Below are positions 37,869 to 47,266 of a stretch of 64,000 nt of DNA, in pieces; the stretch's first letter is position 1; each line of letters starts with the position of its first letter. Made by a program: the position numbers and the translations under genes. Location: contig NZ_NESP01000001.1 in the NCBI RefSeq assembly GCF_003063475.1, positions 1,488,001 through 1,552,000 of the forward strand. Reading direction: 5' to 3'. This DNA comes from Limnohabitans curvus. Its GTDB lineage: Bacteria; Pseudomonadota; Gammaproteobacteria; Burkholderiales; Burkholderiaceae_C. The notes under the pieces are model-generated. The model made no database searches, was not told the DNA's origin, and saw only the letters and a list, made by a program, of their open reading frames with translations.

Positions 37869-39338
37869 ATGAAAAAATTTCTAGCCTCTCTGGCCCTCGG
37901 GTTTGGTTTGCTGCTTGGCGGCACCGCCGCGATGGCACAAACTGCCCCTGCTGCTGACGTCAAAGTCACAGCCCCTGCCGCAGCGCCCGCTGCTGCCGCA
38001 ACGGCTGCCACTGCAGCCCCCGCACCTGTGCCTAACAAAGGCGACACCGCTTGGATGACTGTGTCCACCCTGTTGGTGATCTTGATGACCATCCCAGGTT
38101 TGGCCCTGTTCTACGGCGGTTTGGTCCGCAGCAAGAACATGCTGTCAGTGCTGATGCAAGTGTTTGTCGTGAGCTCACTCATTTATGTGTTGTGGGTTGT
38201 CTACGGCTACACCTTGGCGTTCTCTGGCGGTTCACCGTTCTTCGGCGGCTTTGACAAGTTGTTCTTGGCCACCATCACGCCTGACTCCGTTGCTGCCACG
38301 TTCAGCAAAGGTGTTGTGATTCCTGAACTGTCATTCGTGGCGTTCCAAGCCACATTCGCAGCCATCACCTGTGCCTTGATCGTGGGTGCATTTGCTGAGC
38401 GTGTGCGCTTCTCGGCTGTGTTGTTGTTCTGCACCATCTGGTTCACGTTCAGCTACTTGCCCGTGGCCCACATGGTTTGGTATTGGGACGGCCCAGACGC
38501 CATCACGGACGCTGCGACCTTGGAAACTGTGACGGCCGCTGCTGGCTGGTTGTGGGCCAAGGGTGCTTTGGACTTCGCTGGCGGTACTGTGGTGCACATC
38601 AACGCTGCGGTGGCTGGTTTGGTCGGCGCATACGTGATCGGCAAACGCACAGGCTACGGCAAAGAATCCATGGCGCCTCACAGCTTGACGTTGACCATGG
38701 TTGGCGCATCTCTCTTGTGGGTGGGTTGGTTCGGTTTCAACGCCGGCTCTAACCTGGAAGCCAACGGTGTTGCTGCCCTCGCTTTCGTGAACACCTTGGT
38801 GGCGACGGCTGCTGCGACCCTGGCTTGGATTGCAGGTGAAGCATTGTCTAAAGGCAAGGCCTCTATGTTGGGCGCGGCTTCTGGTGCTGTGGCTGGCTTG
38901 GTGGCAATCACCCCAGCTTGCGGTTTCGTGGGCCCCATGGGTGCCATCGTGATCGGTGCTGCGGGTGGCTTCTTGTGTCTGTGGGGTGTGAACGGTCTGA
39001 AACGCCTCTTGGGCGCTGACGATTCACTCGACGTGTTCGGCGTCCACGGCGTGGGCGGCATTGTGGGTGCGTTGTTGACCGGCGTGTTTGCTGCGCCATC
39101 CCTCGGCGGCACGGGCATTTTTGACTACGTTGCCAACGCCGTGAGCCCAGAGTATTCCATCGGCGGCCAAGTGCTGATCCAGTTGGAAGCTGTGGTGACC
39201 ACCATTGTTTGGTCGGGTGTGGTGTCTTACATCGCCTACAAAATTGTGGACATGGTTTTGGGTCTGCGTGTCAGCGAAGAAGAAGAGCGCGAAGGCCTCG
39301 ACATCAGCTCACACGGCGAAACTGCCTACCACCGTTAA
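37869..39338 (+). CDS. amtB: Ammonium transporter AmtB
   Basis: A 489-residue Amt/MEP/Rh ammonium channel with 11 membrane helices after a cleavable signal peptide (LLLGGTAAMA-QTA). An Ala/Pro-rich spacer of about 30 residues (PAAAPAAAATAATAAPAPVP in part) follows before the first helix. Conserved blocks include GLALFYGGLVRSKNMLSVLMQ, DFAGGTVVHINAAVAGLVGA with the first pore histidine, and DDSLDVFGVHGVGGIVGALLTG with the second. The cytoplasmic tail (RVSEEEEREGLDISSHGETAYH) is the GlnK contact region. The operon ends with a strong terminator 36 bases downstream. Confidence 0.96.
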   Translation: MKKFLASLALGFGLLLGGTAAMAQTAPAADVKVTAPAAAPAAAATAATAAPAPVPNKGDTAWMTVSTLLVILMTIPGLALFYGGLVRSKNMLSVLMQVFVVSSLIYVLWVVYGYTLAFSGGSPFFGGFDKLFLATITPDSVAATFSKGVVIPELSFVAFQATFAAITCALIVGAFAERVRFSAVLLFCTIWFTFSYLPVAHMVWYWDGPDAITDAATLETVTAAAGWLWAKGALDFAGGTVVHINAAVAGLVGAYVIGKRTGYGKESMAPHSLTLTMVGASLLWVGWFGFNAGSNLEANGVAALAFVNTLVATAAATLAWIAGEALSKGKASMLGAASGAVAGLVAITPACGFVGPMGAIVIGAAGGFLCLWGVNGLKRLLGADDSLDVFGVHGVGGIVGALLTGVFAAPSLGGTGIFDYVANAVSPEYSIGGQVLIQLEAVVTTIVWSGVVSYIAYKIVDMVLGLRVSEEEEREGLDISSHGETAYHR

Positions 39339-39373
39339 TTTTTCAAGTACTTCAAGATCTCCTTGGACTTCAC

Positions 39374-39407
39374 AGCCCGCTCCTGAGAAATCAGGGCGGG
39401 CTTTTTT
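39374..39407 (+). terminator. Intrinsic terminator after amtB
   Basis: AGCCCGC-T-CCTGA, GAAA tetraloop, TCAGG-GCGGGCT and six or more T residues. This is a 12-base-pair stem with one bulged base, lying 36 bases after the amtB stop. It separates the nitrogen operon from glcE. Confidence 0.93.
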
Positions 39408-39474
39408 GTGGGCGAACGATTTTTGACAGAGCTGTGCAAAAAATTCAAAACCAGCGCCAGACCTAGCGGCTAAC

Positions 39475-40659
39475 ATGACCGCCATGCAAGACACACTGCA
39501 ACACACCCTTCAACATTTCACCGACCGCATTCTGCAAGCCTCCCAAACGGGCAAGGCTTTGCGCTTGCGCGGCGGCGGCACCAAAGACTTTTTAGGCCAG
39601 TCCCTGCAAGGCGAGGTGCTCGACACCCGTGCCTACAGCGGCATCTTGAGCTACGAGCCGAGCGAGCTGGTCATCACCGTGCGCTGCGGCACGCCGCTGG
39701 CCGAGGTGGAAGCTGCGTTGGCTGAAAAAGGCCAAAGCTTTGCGTTCGAGCCGCCGCACTTTGGCGAAGGCGCCACGATTGGCGGCATGGTCGCCGCAGG
39801 CCTGAGTGGCCCGGCCCGCGCCAGTGTGGGCACGGTGCGTGACTTTGTGTTGGGCGCCCGCGTGATCAACGGCAAAGGCGAACACCTCACCTTCGGCGGC
39901 CAAGTGATGAAGAACGTGGCGGGCTACGACGTGTCGCGTTTGCTGGCCGGCAGCTGGGGCCAGTTGGGCTTGATTACTGAAGTGTCTTTGAAAGTGCTGC
40001 CCGTGGCCCCCGGCGAAGCCACCTTGGTGTGCGCGGGTGTGAGCCAAGCGCAAGCTTTGAAACTCATCAACCAATGGGGCGGTCAGCCGCTGCCACTCAA
40101 TGCCAGCGCGTGGGTGCACGACACCACTGCATCACCCGCGCAAGACTTTTTCTTTGTGCGCCTGCGCGGTGCCTTGGCTGCCGTAGACGCTGCTGTGATC
40201 AAGATGAGTGCCGACGTGCAAGCCTTGGGCGCGCAAGTCACGCGCATGGACCACGCAGATGTGGCCGCCGATTGGACAGCCAGTGGCGAGCAAACGTTGG
40301 ATTTCTTCAAAGCACCTAGCGAACACGACTGCTTGTGGCGCTTGAGCGTGCCGCAAACGGCCCCTGTGCTCGACGTGCGTGTGAGCGGCATCGCGTGTGC
40401 GCAATACATCGAATGGCACGGCGCACAGCGTTGGTTGTGGGCACCTGCCTCGGCAGCCACCCAAGTGCGCGACGCGGCGGTGAAAGCAGGCGGTCACGCC
40501 ACCTTGTTTCGCACCAGCACGGCGAGCCGCCAAACCTTGGGCGATGTCGACAAGCAAGTGGGCGTGTACACCCCACTCAATGCCGTGCAACAACGCATTC
40601 AAAACGAACTCAAAAAACAGTTTGACCCAGCGGGCATCTTCAACCCCGGTCGCACTTAA
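39475..40659 (+). CDS. glcE: Glycolate oxidase FAD-binding subunit GlcE
   Basis: A 394-residue PCMH-type FAD-binding protein, one of the three subunits of the membrane-associated glycolate oxidase that makes glyoxylate. It has the FAD loop LRLRGGGTKDFLG, the FEPPHFGEGATIGGMVAAGLSGPARASVGTVRDFVLG region (in parts), and FGGQVMKNVAGYDVSRLL, all typical of GlcE rather than GlcD. The C-terminus ends with DPAGIFNPGR. It is 15 bases before glcF. The catalytic GlcD subunit is not adjacent: upstream is the amtB terminator. It must lie elsewhere, or the dehydrogenase at 10870 may serve. Confidence 0.93.
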   Translation: MTAMQDTLQHTLQHFTDRILQASQTGKALRLRGGGTKDFLGQSLQGEVLDTRAYSGILSYEPSELVITVRCGTPLAEVEAALAEKGQSFAFEPPHFGEGATIGGMVAAGLSGPARASVGTVRDFVLGARVINGKGEHLTFGGQVMKNVAGYDVSRLLAGSWGQLGLITEVSLKVLPVAPGEATLVCAGVSQAQALKLINQWGGQPLPLNASAWVHDTTASPAQDFFFVRLRGALAAVDAAVIKMSADVQALGAQVTRMDHADVAADWTASGEQTLDFFKAPSEHDCLWRLSVPQTAPVLDVRVSGIACAQYIEWHGAQRWLWAPASAATQVRDAAVKAGGHATLFRTSTASRQTLGDVDKQVGVYTPLNAVQQRIQNELKKQFDPAGIFNPGRT

Positions 40660-40674
40660 AACTCAGAGCCTCAC

Positions 40675-41919
40675 ATGCAAACCAACCTGGCCCCCCAATA
40701 CGTCGGCACGCCCGAAGGCGAAGCAGCCGAAGCCATCTTGCGCAAGTGCGTGCACTGCGGTTTTTGCACGGCGACGTGCCCCACGTATCAACTGTTGGGT
40801 GATGAGCTAGACGGCCCGCGTGGGCGCATCTATTTGATGAAACAAGTGTTTGAAGGTGCCACGCCCACGCGCGCTACGCAACAGCACTTGGACCGTTGCC
40901 TGACCTGTCGCAACTGCGAAAGCACCTGCCCCAGCGGTGTGCAATACGGCCACTTGGTGGACGTGGGCCGCAAAGTGGTGGACGCCCAAGTGCAGCGCCC
41001 TATGGGCGAGCGCCTGTTGCGCTGGGCCTTGAAAGAAGGCTTACCTTCGCCGTTGTTTGCACCTGCCATGAAGCTGGGCCAAGCCGTGCGCGGTGTGTTG
41101 CCTGCCAAGCTCAAAGCCAAAGTGCCAGCGCCCCAAACGGCAGAACGCAATGGCGTGGTGTGGCCCACCCAAACCCACGCTCGCAAAGTGCTGATGCTCG
41201 CAGGCTGCGTACAACCCGCCATGCTGCCCAACATCAACACCGCCACGGCGCGTGTGTTGAATGCGGCGGGCATTCAAACCATCGTGGCGCCCGAAGCCGG
41301 TTGCTGTGGTGCGGTGAAATTCCACTTGAACGACCAAGACGGCGGCATGGTTCACATGCGCAACAACATCGACGCTTGGTGGCCCTTTGTTGAACAAGGC
41401 GTGGAGGCCATCGTGATGAACGCCTCTGGCTGCGGCGTGATGGTGAAAGACTACGGCCACGTGCTCAAAGACGATGCCCTTTATGCAGCCAAAGCCAAGC
41501 GCATCAGCGAACTCACCCAAGATTTGAGCGAGTTGTTGCCCGAGTTGGTGCCGGTGCTCAAGCCCAAGTTGAAAGCCCACGTGTTGGCCAACGCCGGCAT
41601 GCAAGCCTTCCACCCCCCTTGCACTTTGCAGCACGGCCAAAAGCTCAAGGGCGGTGTGGAGACACATTTGGCCGAGTTGGGCTTTGCCATTCAAGTGGCC
41701 AACACCGAATCGCATTTGTGCTGCGGCTCAGCAGGCACTTACAGCGTGCTCAATCCTGAGATCAGCACCACCTTGCGTGACCGCAAGCTGGGCCACCTCG
41801 ATGCGCTCAAGCCCAAAGCCATTTTGAGTGCCAACGTGGGCTGCATCACCCATCTGCAAAGCGGCACCGATGTGCCGGTGAAGCATTGGGTGGAAGTGCT
41901 GGATGAGGCGTTGAACTAA
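40675..41919 (+). CDS. glcF: Glycolate oxidase iron-sulfur subunit GlcF
   Basis: A 414-residue protein with two 4Fe-4S ferredoxin motifs near the N-terminus (CVHCGFCTATCPTY and CLTCRNCESTCPSG) and two CCG-type cysteine-rich domains (PEAGCCGAVKFHL; HLCCGSAGTYSVLNPE), the standard GlcF/LldE/heterodisulfide-reductase plan. It transfers electrons from the flavin subunits to the quinone pool. It follows glcE closely and is probably translated from the same message. Length and motifs are complete. Confidence 0.95.
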   Translation: MQTNLAPQYVGTPEGEAAEAILRKCVHCGFCTATCPTYQLLGDELDGPRGRIYLMKQVFEGATPTRATQQHLDRCLTCRNCESTCPSGVQYGHLVDVGRKVVDAQVQRPMGERLLRWALKEGLPSPLFAPAMKLGQAVRGVLPAKLKAKVPAPQTAERNGVVWPTQTHARKVLMLAGCVQPAMLPNINTATARVLNAAGIQTIVAPEAGCCGAVKFHLNDQDGGMVHMRNNIDAWWPFVEQGVEAIVMNASGCGVMVKDYGHVLKDDALYAAKAKRISELTQDLSELLPELVPVLKPKLKAHVLANAGMQAFHPPCTLQHGQKLKGGVETHLAELGFAIQVANTESHLCCGSAGTYSVLNPEISTTLRDRKLGHLDALKPKAILSANVGCITHLQSGTDVPVKHWVEVLDEALN

Positions 41920-41926
41920 ACCTAGT

Positions 41927-42412
41927 TCACGAGGCTAGGGCGGCCTCAATGTCTTTCCCCAGCTTGGGTGGCGCATCCATCGACGCATAGCGCTTGAGCA
42001 CGCGCCCGTCTTTGCCCACCAAGAACTTGGTGAAGTTCCACTTAATGGCTTCGCTGCCCAAGACGCCGGGCGCTTCTGCTTTGAGCCACTTGAACAGCGG
42101 GTGCGCGTTGTCGCCATTCACGTCTACTTTTTCCATCATTGCAAAGCTCACGCCGTAGTTGCGTTGGCAGAAGGCACCAATCTCGACATTGCTCCCCGGG
42201 TCTTGCGCGCCAAACTGGTTGCACGGAAAACCAATGACGGCCAAGCCTTGCGAGCCATAGGTTTTGTGCAGTGCCTCTAAGCCTTCAAACTGCGGCGTGA
42301 ACCCGCAAGCGCTGGCGGTGTTGACGATGAGCAGCACTTGGCCTTTCAGGTCAGCAAACGACAAAGGTGTGCCGTCAATGCGGTTGGCGGTGAAGTCGGT
42401 CAAAGTGGTCAT
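41927..42412 (-). CDS. Glutathione peroxidase (BtuE-like thiol peroxidase)
   Basis: A 161-residue peroxidase that reduces hydroperoxides using thioredoxin or glutathione. ATG 42412 gives the usual N-terminus (LTDFTANRIDGTPLSFADLKGQVLLIVNTAS). The peroxidatic residue is Cys36 (SACGFTPQ), with GFPCNQFGAQDPGS supplying the conserved Gln and a possible resolving Cys, and KWNFTKFLV the Trp-Asn of the catalytic tetrad. It is the last gene of the minus-strand series lplT-eamA-gpx, 56 bases after the transporter. It is convergent with glcF, with eight bases between. Confidence 0.92.
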   Translation of the reverse strand: MTTLTDFTANRIDGTPLSFADLKGQVLLIVNTASACGFTPQFEGLEALHKTYGSQGLAVIGFPCNQFGAQDPGSNVEIGAFCQRNYGVSFAMMEKVDVNGDNAHPLFKWLKAEAPGVLGSEAIKWNFTKFLVGKDGRVLKRYASMDAPPKLGKDIEAALAS

Positions 42413-42468
42413 TGGCGAAGCCTTGCAAAGCAAGTGCCTGCACGCGAAAGCGAGGCACTTAAAGTCAA

Positions 42469-43428
42469 TCAAGCGTGGTTTTTGTCGGTGTGCGCTTGCG
42501 ATGCCAGCAGCGCAGCCAACACAATCATGCCGCCACCCAGGCCCACGCGCCACGTCAGCGTCGATGCCCCTAGTGCCACCGAGGACACGCTGGCAAACAC
42601 GACTTCCGACATCATCACCATCGCGGTGGTGTGCGCACTCAAGCGGGCGGCGCCGTATTGCAGCGCAAAGTTAGACACCAAAAAAGCCGCGCTCAAACCC
42701 AAAACCCAAGGTGCCCATGTCGCCACTTGTTGCGTCACGAAAGCGTCGGTGAGCCAAGTGAGAAGGCCTGACACACCATGGCTTTCAAGCGGCACTGCAA
42801 ACACTTGGGCGGTGGGAACCACGCCCGCCGCTGTTGCCAGCACCGCGCAGGCCACCGCCATCAGGGCGCCACCGCTGAACATGGCGACCATGCGCGCGGA
42901 CTCTGGTGTGTGTTGCAAACGCAGCAGCCAAATATTGGTGAGTGCAAAACAAAAACCGCCTAGCAGTGCCAACACGTCGGACAAATCTTGCGGCAGAGGC
43001 CAAGCAGATTCGGGCGTTTTGAGCACCAGCACCACGCCCAGCAATGCCAAACCCAAACGCATCAATGCGCCACGCGTAGGCCGTTCGCCCAGCAGCCACC
43101 AAGCCAGCAACAACGACCATGTGGGCATGAGATAAAACAGCAACACCACGCGCACCACATCGCCCGTTGTGACGGCCCAGTTAAAGCCGACGTTCGTAAG
43201 ACCCGAGGCAGCCATGAGCCACCAAAGTTGCGGGTGTTGCTTGAAGTACCGCCAGCTTGAAGGGCTGATAAAGATAAGTACCACCGTGGCCAAGATAAAC
43301 ACCGCGGCTGTGGTCCATAAGGGGTGAAGGCCGTCGGCATCGAGTTGGCGCAGTGGCCACCAAGACAGGCCCCACACCAAAGCGTTGAGGGCCAATGCCA
43401 ACACGGCCAGCAGGGGGCGTGTGGTCAA
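42469..43428 (-). CDS. EamA/DMT-family permease
   Basis: A 319-residue drug/metabolite transporter with about ten membrane helices in two EamA repeats. The first repeat starts NALVWGLSWWPLRQLDADGLHPLWTTA, and the second has DVLALLGGFCFALTNIWLLRLQ. The end of helix 4 in repeat 1 (FYLMPTWSLLLAWWLLGERPTRGALMRLGLALLGVVLV, read in parts) carries the family signature. Substrate is unknown; homologues export amino acids, nucleosides or metabolites. It starts three bases from the lplT stop, so the two are translationally linked. Confidence 0.87.
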   Translation of the reverse strand: MTTRPLLAVLALALNALVWGLSWWPLRQLDADGLHPLWTTAAVFILATVVLIFISPSSWRYFKQHPQLWWLMAASGLTNVGFNWAVTTGDVVRVVLLFYLMPTWSLLLAWWLLGERPTRGALMRLGLALLGVVLVLKTPESAWPLPQDLSDVLALLGGFCFALTNIWLLRLQHTPESARMVAMFSGGALMAVACAVLATAAGVVPTAQVFAVPLESHGVSGLLTWLTDAFVTQQVATWAPWVLGLSAAFLVSNFALQYGAARLSAHTTAMVMMSEVVFASVSSVALGASTLTWRVGLGGGMIVLAALLASQAHTDKNHA

Positions 43429-43431
43429 AAC

Positions 43432-44739
43432 TTAACCGTGCAAGTCGTCGTTGCGCGCGATGTGCATCAAACGTGCAAGTTCTTCACGGTGGTGTTTGTG
43501 GTTGTGTTCGTGCCACAACTTGATGAGCCACATCACATAACCCACCAACGTGCCGAAGGCGGTGATGGCACCAAAGGCGCTGAGCCCCATGCCCGTGCTG
43601 AAGGTGTACAAAAAGCCCAGGCCCAAAATACACAGTTGTTCGTTCAGGTTTTGTACCGCAATCGAACGGCCCGCACCCATGAGGTTGTGACCGCGGTGTT
43701 GCAGCAGCGCATTCATGGGCACTACCAAAAAGCCGCCCAAGCCCCCCAAGACAATGAGGAAGGGCACAGCCAGCCAGAGGTTGTCGATGAAGTTCATCGC
43801 CACCACAAAGCAGCCCATGGCGATGCCCAAAGGCATGAGGCGTGTGGCGTGGTCGAGTCGCATCTTCATGGACGCCACCACTGCACCCACGGCCGTGCCG
43901 ATGGCCACCACACCCACCAAGCTAGAGGCTTGTGTGGTGGTGTAGCCCAAAGCGGCAGCGCTCCAAGCCAGCACGATGTAGCGCAGATTGCCGCTCACGC
44001 CCCAGAACAAGGTGGTGGTGGCCAAAGAAATTTGGCCCAGCTTGTCGTGCCACAAGCGTTGGTTGCAATGCCAGAAGTCGGGCACCAGCGCCAAGAGGTT
44101 GCGCGCCATGGTTTTTTCGGGGTCCAGGCGCATCGGAATCAACGCCGCGCCGGTGTAAGGAATGCGCTTGTTGAACCAAGCCGCCAAGGCATACAGAGGA
44201 ATCAACAAACAAATCGCGGCCTCAGCCGAGGTGTCCACACCCGTGGTGACGAATGGCAAATCAAACGACAACAACCAAGCTGACAAATTTGGCCCCACCA
44301 ATTGGCCGCCCAGCAACACGCCCAAGATGATGGAGGTGATGGTCAAACCTTCAATCCAACCGTTGGCTTTGACCAACTGCGACGCAGGCAGCAGCTCGGT
44401 CAGGATGCCGTACTTGGCCGGCGAATACGCCGCAGCGCCCAAGCCAACGACGGCATAAGCCAGCAAAGGATGCACGCCAAACAGCATCATCAAGCAACCT
44501 ACCACTTTGATGGTGTTGCTCATGAGCATGACTTCGCCCTTTGGTCGTGAGTCGGCAAATGCGCCCACGAACGGGGCCAACACCACGTAGAACAGGGCAA
44601 ACATAGGCACCAGAGCAGCGCGCTGCCATTCGGCGGCGCCATCTGATTTCAGTAATTCGACGGCTGTGACAAACAGTGCGTTGTCGGCCAACGAACTGAA
44701 AAATTGGGCCGACATGATGGTGTAAAAACCGCGCTTCAT
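43432..44739 (-). CDS. Lysophospholipid transporter LplT-like MFS protein
   Basis: A 435-residue MFS permease. The N-terminus [30 protein letters not shown], the [28 protein letters not shown] block and NAALQHRGH-like [22 protein letters not shown] are typical of LplT. LplT flips lysophospholipids back across the inner membrane for reacylation, usually with the acyltransferase Aas. No aas gene is seen here; an EamA permease and a glutathione peroxidase follow. It is divergent from alr, with 99 bases between. Confidence 0.88.
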   Translation of the reverse strand: MKRGFYTIMSAQFFSSLADNALFVTAVELLKSDGAAEWQRAALVPMFALFYVVLAPFVGAFADSRPKGEVMLMSNTIKVVGCLMMLFGVHPLLAYAVVGLGAAAYSPAKYGILTELLPASQLVKANGWIEGLTITSIILGVLLGGQLVGPNLSAWLLSFDLPFVTTGVDTSAEAAICLLIPLYALAAWFNKRIPYTGAALIPMRLDPEKTMARNLLALVPDFWHCNQRLWHDKLGQISLATTTLFWGVSGNLRYIVLAWSAAALGYTTTQASSLVGVVAIGTAVGAVVASMKMRLDHATRLMPLGIAMGCFVVAMNFIDNLWLAVPFLIVLGGLGGFLVVPMNALLQHRGHNLMGAGRSIAVQNLNEQLCILGLGFLYTFSTGMGLSAFGAITAFGTLVGYVMWLIKLWHEHNHKHHREELARLMHIARNDDLHG

Positions 44740-44838
44740 GGATGGGTCTGGCAGCTCGCAGCGTACTGCGAGCCTGCTGATTCTTCTTTCTTCTGTATCT
44801 ACCCAAGGTTATATCACGCGGGTGCCACAATATTGACC

Positions 44839-45945
44839 ATGCCCCGTCCGATACAAGCCTTTGTTCACACCGACGCTTTGCGTCATAACTTGGCGCGCAT
44901 GCGCGCCGCAGCACCCGACGCTCGCGTGTGGGCCGTGGTCAAAGCCAATGCGTATGGCCATGGCATTGAGCGTGTGTTTGAAGGTTTGCGAGGGGCCGAC
45001 GGCTTTGCGTTGTTAGACCTCGATGAGGCGCAACGCCTACGCAGCTTGGGCTGGCGCGGACCGGTGCTGTTGCTGGAAGGCGTTTTTGAGTCTCGCGATT
45101 TAGAGCTTTGCTCGCGTCTAGACCTGTGGCACACCGTGCATTGCGACGAGCAAATTGACATGCTCAGCCGTCACAAAACCCAAGTGCCGCACCGAATATT
45201 CCTCAAAATGAACAGCGGCATGAACCGTCTGGGGTTCACGCCCACGCGTTTTCGTTCGGCGTGGACACGCTTGAACCAGTTGCCACAAGTGGATGAGATT
45301 TCACTCATTACCCACTTCAGTGATGCCGATGGCCCCAAAGGCATTGCCGAACAAATCGCCACGTTCACCAAAACCACCGAAGACTTGCCCGGCGAGCGCA
45401 GCACCTGCAACAGCGCGGGCTTGTTGCGTCACGCTGGCGATACGGCGGTGGCTGCCGATTGGGTCCGCCCCGGCATTGCGCTGTACGGCAGTGCGCCCGA
45501 CTTTCCAGAGCGCAACATCGCGCAGTGGGATTTACAACCCACCATGAGTTTGCGCAGCCGCATCATTGCCACGCAAGACTTGCAAGCGGGCGACACCGTG
45601 GGTTACGGCTCGTCGTTCAAAGCAGATGCACCGATGCGCTTGGGCGTGGTGGCTTGCGGCTATGCCGATGGGTATCCCCGTCATTGCCCCACAGGCACGC
45701 CTGTGTTGGTGGACGGTGTGCGCACCCGCACCTTGGGTCGCGTGAGCATGGACATGATTGCGGTCGACCTCACGCCTTGCGTTGAAACAGGTCATGAGGC
45801 TGGCTTTGGCAGCGAAGTCACGCTGTGGGGCAAAGCCAGCAACGGCACGGTGCTGCCGATCGATGACGTCGCACAGGCTGCAGGCACAGTGGGCTATGAG
45901 CTGATGTGCGCGGTGTCCAACCGCGTGGGCTTCACGCAGGACTGA
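44839..45945 (+). CDS. alr: Alanine racemase
   Basis: PLP-dependent racemase providing D-alanine for peptidoglycan. Start at ATG 44839 gives a 368-residue protein beginning [22 protein letters not shown]; the open frame further upstream overlaps the divergent promoter region. The PLP lysine is Lys35 ([11 protein letters not shown]), the catalytic tyrosine lies in the YGSSFKAD region, and the C-terminal domain has [13 protein letters not shown]. All expected blocks are present. It is convergent with the aldolase gene, eight bases away. Confidence 0.95.
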   Translation: MPRPIQAFVHTDALRHNLARMRAAAPDARVWAVVKANAYGHGIERVFEGLRGADGFALLDLDEAQRLRSLGWRGPVLLLEGVFESRDLELCSRLDLWHTVHCDEQIDMLSRHKTQVPHRIFLKMNSGMNRLGFTPTRFRSAWTRLNQLPQVDEISLITHFSDADGPKGIAEQIATFTKTTEDLPGERSTCNSAGLLRHAGDTAVAADWVRPGIALYGSAPDFPERNIAQWDLQPTMSLRSRIIATQDLQAGDTVGYGSSFKADAPMRLGVVACGYADGYPRHCPTGTPVLVDGVRTRTLGRVSMDMIAVDLTPCVETGHEAGFGSEVTLWGKASNGTVLPIDDVAQAAGTVGYELMCAVSNRVGFTQD

Positions 45946-45953
45946 ATCGCCGT

Positions 45954-46766
45954 TTAGTAAGGGCCTTTGCCGGCGCTCACTTCACCCAAGCCTTCTTTGT
46001 ACTTGGCCGCTAAGGCTGAGGTTTGGCGCGACAAAATCATGCCGTCCACACCCACCGCCACAAACAAAGCGCCCAGTGACAAATACTGACGCACCAGCGC
46101 TTCGTCACCCATCAAAATGCCAGGCGCTTTGCCTGCTTGGCGAATGCGCGCAATCGCGTCCACGATGGCCGCTTGCACTTCGGGGTGGCTGGGGTTGCCG
46201 ATGTGTCCCATGGAGGCCGACAAGTCTGCCGGGCCAATGAACACACCGTCCACGCCGGGTGTGGCAGCGATCGCATCCAGATTTTTCAAGGCTTCTCGGG
46301 TTTCGGCTTGCACCAACACACACACTTGGTCGTTGGCCTCTTTGCCGTAGTTGGGGAAGCGGCCCCAACGTGAGGCGCGCGTGCCCGCCATGCCACGAAT
46401 GCCGCCTTGGCCATCGTCTTGCGGGTAGCGGCAGGCTTTCACAATGGCTGCGGCTTGCGCGGCCGTGTCCACCATGGGTACCAACACCGTGGTGGCACCA
46501 ATGTCCAGCACTTGCTTGAGCAGTGCCGCGTTGTCATGCGGCACACGCACCACAGGGTGTGAGTTGGGATAGGCGGCCACGACCTGCAACTGTGCGAGCA
46601 AGGTGGTCAAGTCGTTGGGGCCGTGTTCGCCGTCAATCACCAACCAGTCAAAGCCTGCGCCCGCACAAATGTCAGTGGTCACGGTGCTGCCCAAGCCCAT
46701 CCACAAGCCGATTTGTGGCTGTTGGTGGCGCAGGGCTTGTTTAAATAGGTTCTCGGGGGTTTGCAT
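45954..46766 (-). CDS. HpcH/HpaI-family class II aldolase
   Basis: A 270-residue metal-dependent pyruvate aldolase resembling 4-hydroxy-2-oxoheptanedioate aldolase (HpaI). Signatures: [26 protein letters not shown] (base His and metal site), [29 protein letters not shown], and [17 protein letters not shown]. It lies 12 bases downstream of a CHMI-like gene on the same strand. Both enzymes occur in homoprotocatechuate meta-cleavage, but no other hpa genes are seen, so another 2-keto-3-deoxy acid substrate is possible. Confidence 0.88.
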   Translation of the reverse strand: MQTPENLFKQALRHQQPQIGLWMGLGSTVTTDICAGAGFDWLVIDGEHGPNDLTTLLAQLQVVAAYPNSHPVVRVPHDNAALLKQVLDIGATTVLVPMVDTAAQAAAIVKACRYPQDDGQGGIRGMAGTRASRWGRFPNYGKEANDQVCVLVQAETREALKNLDAIAATPGVDGVFIGPADLSASMGHIGNPSHPEVQAAIVDAIARIRQAGKAPGILMGDEALVRQYLSLGALFVAVGVDGMILSRQTSALAAKYKEGLGEVSAGKGPY

Positions 46767-46778
46767 GGCTGGGCGTTT

Positions 46779-47183
46779 TCAAGGTTTGCTGAACAAAGGG
46801 TGCAAATTATTGTGGACGGCGTTGAACACCTCGTGCCCTTCGTCAATTTGCAGCGTGATGCCGATGGGGCGCTGGGCAAACACTTCCGCGAAATGGGCTT
46901 GGGTCGCGGTCAACAATGACTGACCCACTTGCGCAATCATCTCGGGCGTGCGGCCCTTGGCGACGCGAAAGTTCAGATACACATAGGCGTAGTCGCCGCT
47001 GCCATCCGCGATGACGGCGTGTGATGTGGCAAACGCCAGCACGCGCGTGGCCCCGATCGGGAACACGGCTTGGCCGTCGGGGTGCTTGGCGGCCAACATC
47101 GTGGCGCTCAAGGTTTGGCAAAGCTCGCCCATGTCAGTTTCGGCGTCGAGCTGGGCGGTGTATTGGATGATGAGGTGAGGCAT
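46779..47183 (-). CDS. 5-carboxymethyl-2-hydroxymuconate isomerase-like tautomerase
   Basis: A 134-residue CHMI/HpaF-type tautomerase. ATG 47183 is chosen over the frame start six codons upstream because it places Pro as residue 2 (MPHLIIQYTAQLD), which becomes the catalytic N-terminal proline after methionine removal. Other family blocks are YAYVYLNFRVAKGRTPEMI and GITLQIDEG. It is the first gene of a two-gene unit with the HpaI-like aldolase and divergent from radA. Confidence 0.85.
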   Translation of the reverse strand: MPHLIIQYTAQLDAETDMGELCQTLSATMLAAKHPDGQAVFPIGATRVLAFATSHAVIADGSGDYAYVYLNFRVAKGRTPEMIAQVGQSLLTATQAHFAEVFAQRPIGITLQIDEGHEVFNAVHNNLHPLFSKP

Positions 47184-47266
47184 GTCTGAAGTGTCTCGCA
47201 ACTTCTTCTCACAAGTTTCAATTCCGCCGCCCAGACCACTGGCTATTTATCCAGTAATATTGGCGT

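Noticed and set aside
42432..42460. Hairpin AAGTGCCT...AGGCACTT with a GAAA tetraloop between the EamA and gpx genes
   Set aside because: The stem is good but has a three-base bulge and no T-run on either strand, so I could not call it a terminator. It may only be a weak RNA structure.
43324..44283. 319-codon plus-strand frame across the EamA and LplT genes
   Set aside because: It spans two real minus-strand membrane-protein genes and their junction. Its composition (Gln/His/Ala-rich) is that of an antisense shadow.
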